13,746 nucleotides of DNA, taken from contig MGMT01000019.1 of NCBI GenBank assembly GCA_001796525.1, forward strand, positions 1-13,746. Direction: 5' to 3'. Under the pieces are notes generated by a model that worked only from the letters and a program-made list of their open reading frames with translations, did not search any database and was not told the DNA's origin. The translations under genes and the position numbers were made by a program. Source of the stretch: Chloroflexi bacterium RBG_13_51_52 (GTDB lineage Bacteria > Chloroflexota > Dehalococcoidia > Dehalococcoidales > RBG-16-60-22). Shown here piece by piece: positions 1 to 7,471 of this stretch (positions are counted from its first letter, which is position 1; every line of letters starts with the position of its first letter).

Positions 1-1
1 T

Positions 2-1303
2 AAAGAAATTCTCGCGGATTTAAGTAAGACCATCCCGATGAGTCGGCTTTTGCAGGGTGAAGTTGGCAGTGGCAAGACGGTGGTGGCAACAATCGCTTTA
101 CTAATGGCGGCAGCCAATAGCTGCCAGGGAGCATTCATGGCTCCCACAGAAATCCTCGCCGAGCAGCATTTCGCTACTATTTCCCAGCTGCTTTCCAAGC
201 TGGGACGTGAAGAGGGCGAGGGATATTTCAGAAGTTACACCGGCTTTTTAGCCAGACCCTTGAAAATAGCTTTGCTTATCGGCGATATCAGGCAGGCCGG
301 GAAAAAGAAAATTCAGCAGCAGATACGTGAAGGCGATATCGATATCGTTATCGGCACTCACGCGCTGGTGCAAAAGGGCCTGGAGTTCTCTAAACTGGGG
401 CTGGCGGTGGTCGATGAGCAGCACCGCTTCGGCGTGGAGCAACGCTCGGCGCTGCGGGAAAAGGGGTTCAATCCGCATATGCTGGTGATGACCGCCACGC
501 CTATCCCCCGCACCCTCGCCCTGACGCTTTACGGCGACCTCGACCTATCGGTGATTAGCGAGTTGCCTCCGGGCCGGCAGACCGTCAAGACAAAATGGCT
601 CAAACCGGAACAGCGGGAAAGCGCCTATGCTTTCGTCAGGAAGCAGGTATCCGGGGGGAGCCAGGTTTTTATTCTCTGCCCCCTCATCGAAGAATCGGAA
701 GCCATTGCCGCCCAGGCCGCTACCGTTGAGTACGAAAGATTATCCAGCGAGGTTTTCTCTGACCTGCGGGTGGGATTGTTGCACGGCAGGTTGGCATCGG
801 CGGACAAAGATGCGGTCATGGAGCAGTTCCGCTCCGGCAGGCTGGACATCCTCGTGTCGACGCCGGTGATAGAAGTTGGCATCGATATCCCGAACGCTAC
901 GGTTATGCTGATAGAGAGCGCCGACCGCTTCGGGCTTTCGCAGCTCCACCAGTTCCGGGGTAGGGTGGGGCGCGGCAAAGAGCAAAGCTACTGCATGCTG
1001 CTGGCGGAAAATCCCTCCGAGGTGGGCAGGGAAAGACTTGACATAATAGAAAATACCCATGACGGCTTCAAGCTGGCGGAAGAGGACTTGAAGATGAGGG
1101 GCCCGGGCGAGTTCTTCGGTACCCGTCAGAGCGGCCTGCCCGACCTGCGTATGGCAAAAATGTCCGATGTGGCTTTGCTGGAACTGGCGCGGAATGAGGC
1201 GATAAAGCTATTCCAGGTTGACCCCGCCATGGACAGGGAAGAACATAAATTGTTAGCGCGGGAGATGGCGCGTGTCTGGACCAGTACCGGTGAGTGGAGC
1301 TAG
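2..1303 (+). CDS. recG: ATP-dependent DNA helicase RecG, C-terminal part (5' truncated by window edge)
   Basis: RecG remodels stalled replication forks and Holliday junctions as a superfamily 2 helicase. The frame is open from base 2, so the first visible ATG at 38 is internal. The visible 433 residues hold motif I (GEVGSGKT, residues 19-26), the DEQH box of motif II (about 138-141), motif III TATPIPR (about 164-170), the motif V/VI region with IDIPNAT and FRGRVGRG, and the RecG-typical FFGTRQSG near the C-terminus. The wedge domain and N-terminus lie outside the window. A short insertion follows the AEQHF motif (fragment residues about 62-90), as seen in some phyla. No clear terminator follows; the next 130 bases are AT-rich. 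Identity as RecG rather than PriA or Mfd is well supported by the DEQH box and the C-terminal motif. Confidence 0.96.
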   Translation, partial: KEILADLSKTIPMSRLLQGEVGSGKTVVATIALLMAAANSCQGAFMAPTEILAEQHFATISQLLSKLGREEGEGYFRSYTGFLARPLKIALLIGDIRQAGKKKIQQQIREGDIDIVIGTHALVQKGLEFSKLGLAVVDEQHRFGVEQRSALREKGFNPHMLVMTATPIPRTLALTLYGDLDLSVISELPPGRQTVKTKWLKPEQRESAYAFVRKQVSGGSQVFILCPLIEESEAIAAQAATVEYERLSSEVFSDLRVGLLHGRLASADKDAVMEQFRSGRLDILVSTPVIEVGIDIPNATVMLIESADRFGLSQLHQFRGRVGRGKEQSYCMLLAENPSEVGRERLDIIENTHDGFKLAEEDLKMRGPGEFFGTRQSGLPDLRMAKMSDVALLELARNEAIKLFQVDPAMDREEHKLLAREMARVWTSTGEWS

Positions 1304-1366
1304 GCAAATTTTATAAAATCCTTATAATATTTTAATGCTTATTTAATATCGTCCTTTCAATTTCTA

Positions 1367-1375
1367 TGATATACT
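1367..1375 (+). promoter_or_regulatory. Possible extended -10 promoter for the DUF5658 gene
   Basis: TGATATACT fits an extended -10 (TGn plus TATACT). No good -35 is visible. Transcription would start near 1382 and give a leader of about 54 nt that includes the palindrome at 1391-1404. A weaker alternative -10 (TATTAA at 1421-1426) would give an almost leaderless transcript, which would suit the lack of a Shine-Dalgarno sequence at 1436. Confidence 0.35.
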
Positions 1376-1390
1376 CAAGGCAGATAGGGA

Positions 1391-1404
1391 TAGAATCGAT
1401 TCTA
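1391..1404. promoter_or_regulatory. Perfect 14-bp palindrome, operator-like
   Basis: TAGAATCGATTCTA is a perfect inverted repeat lying 31 bases before the DUF5658 start codon and just downstream of the likely extended -10. That position would suit a dimeric repressor. No regulator is identified, and the stem has no T-run, so it is not a terminator. Confidence 0.35.
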
Positions 1405-1435
1405 CGCGCTTTCAATTAATTATTAAACGTAAATA

Positions 1436-1765
1436 ATGACCATTAAACGGGTATTATTGCATGGCAGCCGCAGGAAGATGCTTTATCTTCTTATCATACT
1501 GGTGTGCCTGGTGGTACTCGATGGATTGCTCACGGAATATCTCATTAACGGTGGGGGAGGCAGTGAGGCGAATCCCTTTTTAGAATCGCTGGTGGGCGAG
1601 CCCGCTTTTATGATATTGAAAATATCCGGCGCATTATTTTGCGCTTTTGTGTTATATGATGTGCACCGCCGCCTGCCGAAGATAACTATGGTTATTACCT
1701 GGATTGCCGTGGCGGGCTACTTGGGGATAGTACTCTGGAATACTAGTCTGTTATTTCTAACCTAG
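1436..1765 (+). CDS. DUF5658-type small integral membrane protein
   Basis: A 109-residue protein with a basic N-terminus (KR at 4-5, RRK at 12-14) and three predicted membrane helices at about 15-37, 56-75 and 82-104. Between the first two helices is the pattern LDGLLTEYLINGG followed by EANPF (residues 28-49), which matches the D...T...GG.EANP signature I associate with DUF5658. Function is unknown; no catalytic motif is visible. The ATG at 1436 has no Shine-Dalgarno sequence. The only other in-frame ATG (1478) has AGGA too close to be a good ribosome site, so 1436 is kept. The 3' end overlaps the convergent acyl-CoA synthetase by 23 bases. The family call comes from motif memory and is moderately sure. 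Confidence 0.75.
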   Translation: MTIKRVLLHGSRRKMLYLLIILVCLVVLDGLLTEYLINGGGGSEANPFLESLVGEPAFMILKISGALFCAFVLYDVHRRLPKITMVITWIAVAGYLGIVLWNTSLLFLT

Positions 1766-3281
1766 CGTCTGCTTCGGCATACTCCACGCGACGCCACAAC
1801 GGTATCACCTCTGGCATGACGTCGACAAATGTGATTTCTCTCGGCAGTTTATAATCGGCCATGCGTCCCTGGCAATATTGTCTTATCTCCTGCTCCGTGA
1901 TTGTCTCGCCGGGCTTCAACCGCGCCAGCGCTTTAACCGTCTCGCCGCGTATCAGGTCTATCGTCCCCATTACCCTCGCTTCCGCTATCTTGGGGTGAGT
2001 TTCCAGGACTGCCTCGATATCGGCGGGGAAGATATTCTGTCCCTTTAAGATGAGCATTCTTCTCTTGCGGGCGGTGATGAAAAGGTAGCCGTCTTCGTCA
2101 ATCCAGCCGATATCGCCGGTATGGAGCCAGCCGTTCTTTATTACACGGTCCGTAGCATCGGGTTGGTTATAAAATCCGCTCATAATAGGTCCCCGCAGGA
2201 CTATCTCGCCCTCGCGACCGGCCGACAGCTCATTACCGTTCTCATCGAATATCTTCATCTCCCAGCAGGGGAGGGTTTTTCCGCAGGAGCCTAACCTTAC
2301 CTCGCCGTGGATGGGCATAGCCGTAGCGTGACAGACTGACTCCGTCTGACCGTAGATATCGCGGATATCGAGGCCATAAAACTGCTTGAACTGATTTATT
2401 ACCACGGGCTCGAGGGGCGCGCCTCCGCTGGCTAATAAACGTAATGAACTAAGGTCGTGTTTAATGCCTGCCCGCCGGGCGACATTTATCATCAGCGAGT
2501 AAATATATGGTACCCCGCAATAAATCGTGCCCTTCTCCCGCTCGACGGCTTCCATGAAGCTTTCAATGGACCGTCCTGTGCCTGGTACCGCTACCAGGGT
2601 GTTGCCTTTATAAATAGAGGCCATCAGTACGGCGGTCAGACCGAACTGGTGGTACATGGGCAGGGCAAAAAGCATCATCACGTCGTCTTTCGTCTGCTCG
2701 AATGTCTCGGCGGAGCTGATAACCTCGGTATAGACGCTCCGGTGCGATAGGGTGACCCCATGCGGGTTTACCGTCGGGCCTCCGGTGTAAGATATTATGG
2801 CTATATCATCCGGCTCGATTTTAACATTGACGCTGGTAGGCGGATTATTTTCCAGTATATTTTCATAGTTGATAAACCTGGCGTCGTTTTGATAGTTGAC
2901 GGTGATAACGTGTTCGATAGATTTGAATTTCGGCAGGGCCGGCAGCAGCGATTCCAGCGGCGGATTTTCGATGATGAATACTTTAGGAGTGCAATCTTTG
3001 AAAAGGCTTTCTAGTTCGTCAGCTACATATCTGGAATCGAGTGGCACGGCGATGCCACCGGCTTTAATTATCCCGAAGAAGACGGCTACAAACTCCGGGT
3101 TGCTGGCCTGCATCATGGCTACGCGGTCGCCTTTTTTGACGCCCATATTTATCAGGGCATGGGCGACCCTGTTGGAGTCTTTTTCAAGGTCGGCGAATGA
3201 TACGCGGCGTTCGCCGTAGATAATGGCTGTCTTTTCGCCCGAACGCCTGGCAGTATTTTCGAGTATCGACTTCAAATCCAC
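1743..3281 (-). CDS. Class I adenylate-forming enzyme (acyl-CoA synthetase-like) with degenerate P-loop and missing A10 lysine
   Basis: A 512-residue ANL-superfamily protein. Relatives activate a carboxylate with ATP and pass the acyl-adenylate to CoA. The large domain has the AMP-site motif YGQTE (310-314) and TGD (388-390). The hinge region has ITARKRR (402-408) and the GQNIFPADIE loop (414-423). Two core motifs deviate. The A3 phosphate loop, usually TSGTTGxPKG, reads TGGPTVNPHG (166-175), replacing Ser, Gly and the Lys. The C-terminal A10 motif, usually PxTxxGK, reads PEVIPLW (490-496), and there is no lysine after residue 478. The frame is intact and full length, so this is not a simple pseudogene. 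It starts with GTG at 3281, preceded by GAAAGG with a 12-base spacer. It stands alone, divergent from the phosphate permease. The substrate cannot be read from sequence. Normal ligase activity is doubtful; a thioester-forming, binding or regulatory role is inference. Confidence 0.88.
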   Translation of the reverse strand: MDLKSILENTARRSGEKTAIIYGERRVSFADLEKDSNRVAHALINMGVKKGDRVAMMQASNPEFVAVFFGIIKAGGIAVPLDSRYVADELESLFKDCTPKVFIIENPPLESLLPALPKFKSIEHVITVNYQNDARFINYENILENNPPTSVNVKIEPDDIAIISYTGGPTVNPHGVTLSHRSVYTEVISSAETFEQTKDDVMMLFALPMYHQFGLTAVLMASIYKGNTLVAVPGTGRSIESFMEAVEREKGTIYCGVPYIYSLMINVARRAGIKHDLSSLRLLASGGAPLEPVVINQFKQFYGLDIRDIYGQTESVCHATAMPIHGEVRLGSCGKTLPCWEMKIFDENGNELSAGREGEIVLRGPIMSGFYNQPDATDRVIKNGWLHTGDIGWIDEDGYLFITARKRRMLILKGQNIFPADIEAVLETHPKIAEARVMGTIDLIRGETVKALARLKPGETITEQEIRQYCQGRMADYKLPREITFVDVMPEVIPLWRRVEYAEADARLEITD

Positions 3282-3302
3282 CGTACTGGATTACCTTTCA
3301 AA

Positions 3303-3308
3303 ATTATA
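3303..3308 (-). promoter_or_regulatory. Possible -10 for the acyl-CoA synthetase gene
   Basis: On the minus strand TATAAT lies 21 bases upstream of the GTG start, with GAAAGG (3294-3299) between as the ribosome site. No convincing -35 at the expected spacing. Confidence 0.35.
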
Positions 3309-3437
3309 TAAAAAATCCCTTGGTTCATATAGAAAAACAAGCATCCGGAATACGTCCAGTATAGCAGAACCGGGTCAATTTTGGAAAGTATGCTTGTAGA
3401 ACCGGTGCGGCATTTTCGTAAAACAAGCCTTTTCATG

Positions 3438-3443
3438 TATAAT
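3438..3443 (+). promoter_or_regulatory. Possible -10 for the phosphate permease gene
   Basis: A consensus TATAAT lies 37 bases before the ATG at 3481. The hexamer 17 bases upstream (TTCGTA) is a poor -35. Predicted leader is about 30 nt and contains the ribosome site CAGGGA (3468-3473). Confidence 0.4.
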
Positions 3444-3480
3444 GAAGCCGATACTCTTCCGGTGTACCAGGGATTCGTGA

Positions 3481-4476
3481 ATGGAAACTAGCCTGTATCT
3501 TATCGTACCTATCATCGTTATTGCTCTGATTTTTGATTTTACCAACGGCATGCACGATGCCGCTAATTCTATTTCCACCGTTGTCTCTACCAGAGTGTTG
3601 ACGCCCCGTCAAGCCGTCGTCTGGGCGGCTTTTTTTAACTTTATCGCTTTTCTCATTTTCGGCACGGGTGTCGCCCACACCATCGGCACTGGGATGGTGG
3701 ATATCAATATCGTTACCGCCACCGTCATCCTGGCGGGTCTCATCGGCGCTATTTCTTGGAACATGATTACTTGGTTTTTCGGTTTACCGAGCAGTTCCTC
3801 TCACGCGTTAATCGGCGGTTACGCCGGAGCGGCGATAGCCAAGGGTGGGTTTGGGGTGATTATCGCGTCCGGCTGGTATAAAACCGTTATTTTTATTTTC
3901 GTGGCGCCGTTGATTGGCCTGGTCATGGGTCTGCTGCTGAAGGTTATTACTACGTGGATTGTGCATAAACAAAATCCGACGAGCATCAATATATGGTCGC
4001 GTCGTTTACAGCTTCTCTCGGCTGCGGCTTTCAGCCTGGGTCACGGCGGTAACGACGCGCAAAAGACTATGGGTATTATAGCCAGTCTTCTTTTTACCGG
4101 GGGGTTGCTTCAAACTTTCGAGGTGCCTTTATGGGTCGTTCTTAGCGCTCATGCGGCTATTGCCATGGGCACGCTCACCGGAGGCTGGCGTATTGTAAAA
4201 ACGATGGGACAGAAGATTACCAAATTAAGGCCTATAGACGGTTTTTGCGCCGAGACGGCCGCTGCCTCCAGTATTTTCTTTTCCACGCATCTCGGTATTC
4301 CGGTCAGCACGACCCACGTTATTACAGGGGCGATATCCGGTGTGGGGGCTGTAAATAGGCTTTCGGCGGTACGCTGGGGCGTGACGCTGCGTATCGTCTG
4401 GGCATGGATTTTTACGATACCGGCATCCGGTATTATGTCTTTGCTTGTTTATTACTTGATTAAGCTCGTTTCCTGA
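3481..4476 (+). CDS. PiT-family inorganic phosphate permease
   Basis: A 331-residue polytopic inner-membrane protein of the PiT family, which imports phosphate (often as metal-phosphate) with a cation. The two family repeats are clear: FDFTNGMHDAANS (18-30) in the first half and LGHGGNDAQKTMG (186-198) in the second. GLPSSSSHALIGG (101-113) and the C-terminal IPVSTTHVITGAISGVG are the paired re-entrant signatures. Alternating hydrophobic helices span the whole length. The start has AGGGA seven bases upstream. PiT genes are often paired with a PhoU-like (DUF47) gene, but none is next to it here. It ends nine bases before the convergent pseudouridine synthase. Sodium versus proton coupling cannot be told from sequence. 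Confidence 0.93.
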   Translation: METSLYLIVPIIVIALIFDFTNGMHDAANSISTVVSTRVLTPRQAVVWAAFFNFIAFLIFGTGVAHTIGTGMVDINIVTATVILAGLIGAISWNMITWFFGLPSSSSHALIGGYAGAAIAKGGFGVIIASGWYKTVIFIFVAPLIGLVMGLLLKVITTWIVHKQNPTSINIWSRRLQLLSAAAFSLGHGGNDAQKTMGIIASLLFTGGLLQTFEVPLWVVLSAHAAIAMGTLTGGWRIVKTMGQKITKLRPIDGFCAETAAASSIFFSTHLGIPVSTTHVITGAISGVGAVNRLSAVRWGVTLRIVWAWIFTIPASGIMSLLVYYLIKLVS

Positions 4477-4485
4477 ATTCCCGGG

Positions 4486-5205
4486 CTATCCGTTGAGCAG
4501 GGCAGCCATTTCTTTATCGCTTAACTGGCGTACCTCGCCCTCTTTTAAATCCCCAAGGCTCAATTTGCCGATGCGTACCCGCCTTAGAGCCAGGACGCTG
4601 TGTCTCAACCTCTCGAACATGCGGCGCACCTGCCTTTTCCTGCCCTCGTGGATGGTAATGCTGTAGTTGAAAGGCGATAGCGATACTTCTTGTATTTTCG
4701 CCGGATGGGTCATGCCGTCCTCTAGCAGGATGCCGCGCTCCAGTTGCTGTTTTTCCTCTTTTTTTAGACTGCCCTTGATATGCACCAGGTACTCTTTCTC
4801 ATACTCGAATCTAGGGTGGGTCAGGCGGTATGTGAGGTCGCCGTCGTTGGTCAGAAGCTGCAGCCCTGTAGTGTCTATATCGAGTCGCCCCACGGGATAA
4901 AGACGGTGCCGTTTATATTTATCGGGCAGGATATCCAGGACCGTGCGGCGTCCCTTTTCGTCGCTCACGGTAGAGACGACGTCTTCCGGCTTATTGAGCA
5001 TCAGGCAGATAATTTTATCCGGCTTAAGGTTAACTGCCTGCCCGTTGAATATAACGCGGTCTTTTGCCGGGTCAATGGGATGATTGAATGATGCGGCGAT
5101 TTCACCGTTGACTTTAACGTTGCCCTGCTTGATAGCTTCCGCCATGCGGCGCCTGGAACCCATACCGGCTTCGGTAAGAATTTTAATCAGGGGTTTTAGA
5201 GGCAT
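4486..5205 (-). CDS. RsuA/RluB-family rRNA pseudouridine synthase
   Basis: Isomerises a specific uridine in rRNA to pseudouridine. An N-terminal S4 RNA-binding domain (first 60 or so residues, with AGMGSRRRMAEAI) precedes the catalytic domain. GRLDIDTTGLQLLTNDGD carries the catalytic Asp (residue 115 from the first ATG, 109 from the start chosen here), and EGRKRQVRRMFE is the RsuA/RluB C-terminal signature. The frame extends to an ATG at 5223, but the start at 5205 is preferred: the intervening bases read as a Shine-Dalgarno (GAGGAACAGGA) immediately before it, and the six extra residues (MRGTGQ) are not family-like. That gives 239 residues, a usual length. RluB (23S) and RsuA (16S) cannot be separated reliably from motifs alone, so no symbol is given. 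Confidence 0.92.
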   Translation of the reverse strand: MPLKPLIKILTEAGMGSRRRMAEAIKQGNVKVNGEIAASFNHPIDPAKDRVIFNGQAVNLKPDKIICLMLNKPEDVVSTVSDEKGRRTVLDILPDKYKRHRLYPVGRLDIDTTGLQLLTNDGDLTYRLTHPRFEYEKEYLVHIKGSLKKEEKQQLERGILLEDGMTHPAKIQEVSLSPFNYSITIHEGRKRQVRRMFERLRHSVLALRRVRIGKLSLGDLKEGEVRQLSDKEMAALLNG

Positions 5206-5253
5206 TTGTCCTGTTCCTCGCATTAATTATGGAACAACATCGGGTACACTTAA

Positions 5254-5283
5254 AGTATAAGCTTTCTACGAGGTAAAGACCAA
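5254..5283 (-). promoter_or_regulatory. Sigma70-type promoter for the pseudouridine synthase
   Basis: On the minus strand TTGGTC (5278-5283) and TATACT (5254-5259) are separated by 18 bases. Predicted start near 5247, giving a leader of about 42 nt to the ATG at 5205. Confidence 0.5.
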
Positions 5284-5334
5284 CGGTACTGTACGATATA
5301 TAGCTTTTTAAAGAGTAAATAGGGAATTTTTGAT

Positions 5335-7245
5335 TTAGGGCGGCAGGTTTTTCTCCGGCGGCGGGCGTGATAGAGTCTTTTTCCTGACGTATAAAATAAC
5401 GCGGACAAATATAAATATTGATACTATACCCAGTAGAATCCATGGCACCAGAATGGCAGCTTTGTTCACGGAATATACTTTACCGCCAATTGTAACTGGG
5501 ACCGCCGCAACGAAAGTATGGCCTGCTGTGGACGAGAAGCCGTTGGACCACTGCTGGCTGCTGGTAACCTCTGACCAGGCGCGGTAATAGTAGGTTGTGT
5601 TACTGGAAAGCCCTGTATCGGAAAAGCTCGTCCCGGTATCGAAATAGACCTGGTCGCCGTCCAGGTAGGTGGCGGGAAATGCTAACGTACTGCGGCGTAT
5701 CATCGTGCGTTGCGCGCCGTCCCCTTTCGTCCAGCTTAAATCTATTCTTGAGCTACTGTTCACCGTCGCGGTGAACGCTGTAGGAAGATCCGGCTTGGTC
5801 AGGAAGTGCACCTCTCCGCCGTAGGCAATGCCGGCGCTGTTCTTGACCTTGGCGCGGTAGTAATACGGTTGGCCCTTGGTAAGTCCCACGAGAGGCAGGT
5901 TGAAAGTACTGCCGGTGGTTATCGTCCCCGTCCATGAAATATTTGCGGTATAAACGCCGGGGGCGGTGCCCCATTCAAAGCTGTACTGGCACAAATCGCC
6001 GCCGTCATTATCAAGCACGGCGTGAAGGACAGCCGTGGTCTCTTCAACATTCGTGGCGCTGTTGGTGGTAACGGTTGGAGTCACAGGCGCATTCTGCTCC
6101 GGTCCCAGCGATAAAAACGAAGCTGGATTATTCTGGTTATTATAGCTGGTCTTTATCCAGTCGGCGCTGCGGGCGGTATTGGAGATACGCACTTCATCGA
6201 TGCTACCGTTATAAAATTGCGCTGGTGTTCCTGAACTCAAGAACGCTCCTATAAGTACATCGGCCGTTGAATTGTGTAAACTTGTAATTGCGTCATCATA
6301 TACTTTAGTTGGACTCGTATCCGCGTTACCGTCGATATAAATGGTCAGGGTTGAATTAAATGTAAATACAACGTGATGCCAATTATTATCAAAAACATCT
6401 ATGCTGGAATCATAGCGTTTTCTATGGCCGACATTGTAGGTGCCATCATCTGATATATCAATCCTAAGTTTTGTAGTAGCAGCCGTATAAAATTTCCAGG
6501 AGAGCTGGTTAGTTCCAGAGTCACAGTGAGCAGTAAATACTTTATAAGCTTGAGACGAGCCTTTTACCCATGCTTCAACTGTAATGTTGGCACCGGTATC
6601 CAGACTATTATTGTCACTTATTACCACACGGTCATCCGTACCGTCGAAGATGTCGGCGCCGTCTACCTTCCCGGTCGCATTCTGATTGGAAGCAGGCGTA
6701 ATATTAGGCATTCCGTCGTTGTTATATTGTGTCGAGTCATAATGAGTGCCGGAAGTCTCGCTCAAGTGCTGCACCATCTTATAATTGCTGTCCCAAACAT
6801 TCACGGCATCCTGCTGGCTGCCGACCCCGGCGTTGCCGTAGTACATGTATATTTCCGTGTTGGTCACGGATGAAAGAGTGGACACTTTCACCCAGGCGGT
6901 TAAATTAGCCGTAGCTCCATTACTGCTGTATTTCTCAATTTCATGGGGAATTTTGGTGACCTCGTCGGCAGCGGTAAAAAGAATGTCATCGCCATCAAGC
7001 TGGGCATGGGTCCCCAGAGCGCTATCCGAGGTAACGCTTATCATTACGGCGAAATCCGTCAGAGTGGCGGTAACGTTGGCGGCGTTAATGGTTATTTTTT
7101 TGCGGTACTGCCAGCTTAAATTATACCAGCCGGGATTTGCCATAGCGATATTCGGCCCGATAATGCTTGAAATAAAAGCCATTATCAAAAGCAACGGCAC
7201 CAGCCGCAGGCTAGTTTTATAAAAACGTGTCACTATTCCACGCAT
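5335..7245 (-). CDS. Exported membrane-anchored surface protein: DUF2341, LamG-like and fibronectin III-like domains
   Basis: A 636-residue modular exported protein. Residues 1-36 form a signal peptide (basic start, hydrophobic 12-30, cleavage likely after AMA at 36). A DUF2341 domain follows at about 40-150 (LSWQYRKKITI through IYMYYGNAG). A concanavalin/LamG-like jelly roll covers about 155-360, with FDGTDDRV, ITVEAWVKG, NNWHHVVFTF, IYIDGN and GSIDEVRISN. Two fibronectin III-like modules follow at about 388-485 and 487-580, both with the YYYRA strand. A hydrophobic segment at about 597-617 followed by VRKK (620-623) makes a C-terminal membrane anchor with a short proline-rich cytoplasmic tail. 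No LPXTG motif. The protein would sit outside the membrane and likely binds carbohydrate or another ligand; no hydrolase domain is seen. The start has GGAG five bases upstream. The LamG part looks more AT-rich than the rest of the gene. Confidence 0.88.
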   Translation of the reverse strand: MRGIVTRFYKTSLRLVPLLLIMAFISSIIGPNIAMANPGWYNLSWQYRKKITINAANVTATLTDFAVMISVTSDSALGTHAQLDGDDILFTAADEVTKIPHEIEKYSSNGATANLTAWVKVSTLSSVTNTEIYMYYGNAGVGSQQDAVNVWDSNYKMVQHLSETSGTHYDSTQYNNDGMPNITPASNQNATGKVDGADIFDGTDDRVVISDNNSLDTGANITVEAWVKGSSQAYKVFTAHCDSGTNQLSWKFYTAATTKLRIDISDDGTYNVGHRKRYDSSIDVFDNNWHHVVFTFNSTLTIYIDGNADTSPTKVYDDAITSLHNSTADVLIGAFLSSGTPAQFYNGSIDEVRISNTARSADWIKTSYNNQNNPASFLSLGPEQNAPVTPTVTTNSATNVEETTAVLHAVLDNDGGDLCQYSFEWGTAPGVYTANISWTGTITTGSTFNLPLVGLTKGQPYYYRAKVKNSAGIAYGGEVHFLTKPDLPTAFTATVNSSSRIDLSWTKGDGAQRTMIRRSTLAFPATYLDGDQVYFDTGTSFSDTGLSSNTTYYYRAWSEVTSSQQWSNGFSSTAGHTFVAAVPVTIGGKVYSVNKAAILVPWILLGIVSIFIFVRVILYVRKKTLSRPPPEKNLPP

Positions 7246-7309
7246 TTTTCTCCAGCTTGCGAGGTAAAATTGGGTGTTAACCCTTACTCTTTTTGGTGGT
7301 TTTTACTAA

Positions 7310-7356
7310 TTTAAGTCTACATTCCTGTTATGTAGATAGACCTAAAGTAACTTAAA
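7310..7356. repeat. Nested inverted repeats upstream of the surface-protein gene
   Basis: TCTACAT (7316-7322) and ATGTAGA (7330-7336) form a perfect 7-bp dyad around a 7-base loop. An outer pair TTTAAGT (7310-7316) and ACTTAAA (7350-7356) also matches perfectly. The rest of this 239-base intergenic region (7246-7484) holds only AT-rich sequence, a possible minus-strand TATACT at 7359-7364 and the terminator of the upstream oxidoreductase. The dyad would lie at the predicted transcription start of the surface-protein gene, so an operator or leader hairpin is plausible. Confidence 0.4.
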
Positions 7357-7471
7357 AAAGTATAAAGATTTCATAAAGAATTTCTAAAGAAAATGCTATT
7401 TGGCGAAGAGAAATTTGCCTTATCCTGATTTGTAACAGGCGGTAATCTGAAAATGACCTGATATAACCAAG

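Noticed and set aside
1308..1319. ATTTTATAAAAT palindrome after recG as a terminator
   Set aside because: It is pure AT with no GC stem, so it would be a weak hairpin and is expected by chance in this AT-rich gap.
3375..3678. Two minus-strand frames in the divergent region and over the start of the phosphate permease
   Set aside because: They are antisense to a clear PiT gene and have no family-like sequence.
4477..4495. Bidirectional terminator between the convergent permease and pseudouridine synthase genes
   Set aside because: The nine-base gap includes CCCGGG but no stem long enough and no T-run on either strand.
5183..5443. An 86-codon minus-strand frame between the pseudouridine synthase and the surface-protein gene
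   Set aside because: It overlaps both real genes, has no ribosome site and no recognisable composition; the pseudouridine synthase promoter lies inside it.
7271..7282. GGGTGTTAACCC near-palindrome as an operator
   Set aside because: Only a four-base GC arm is supported; less convincing than the nested dyad nearby.
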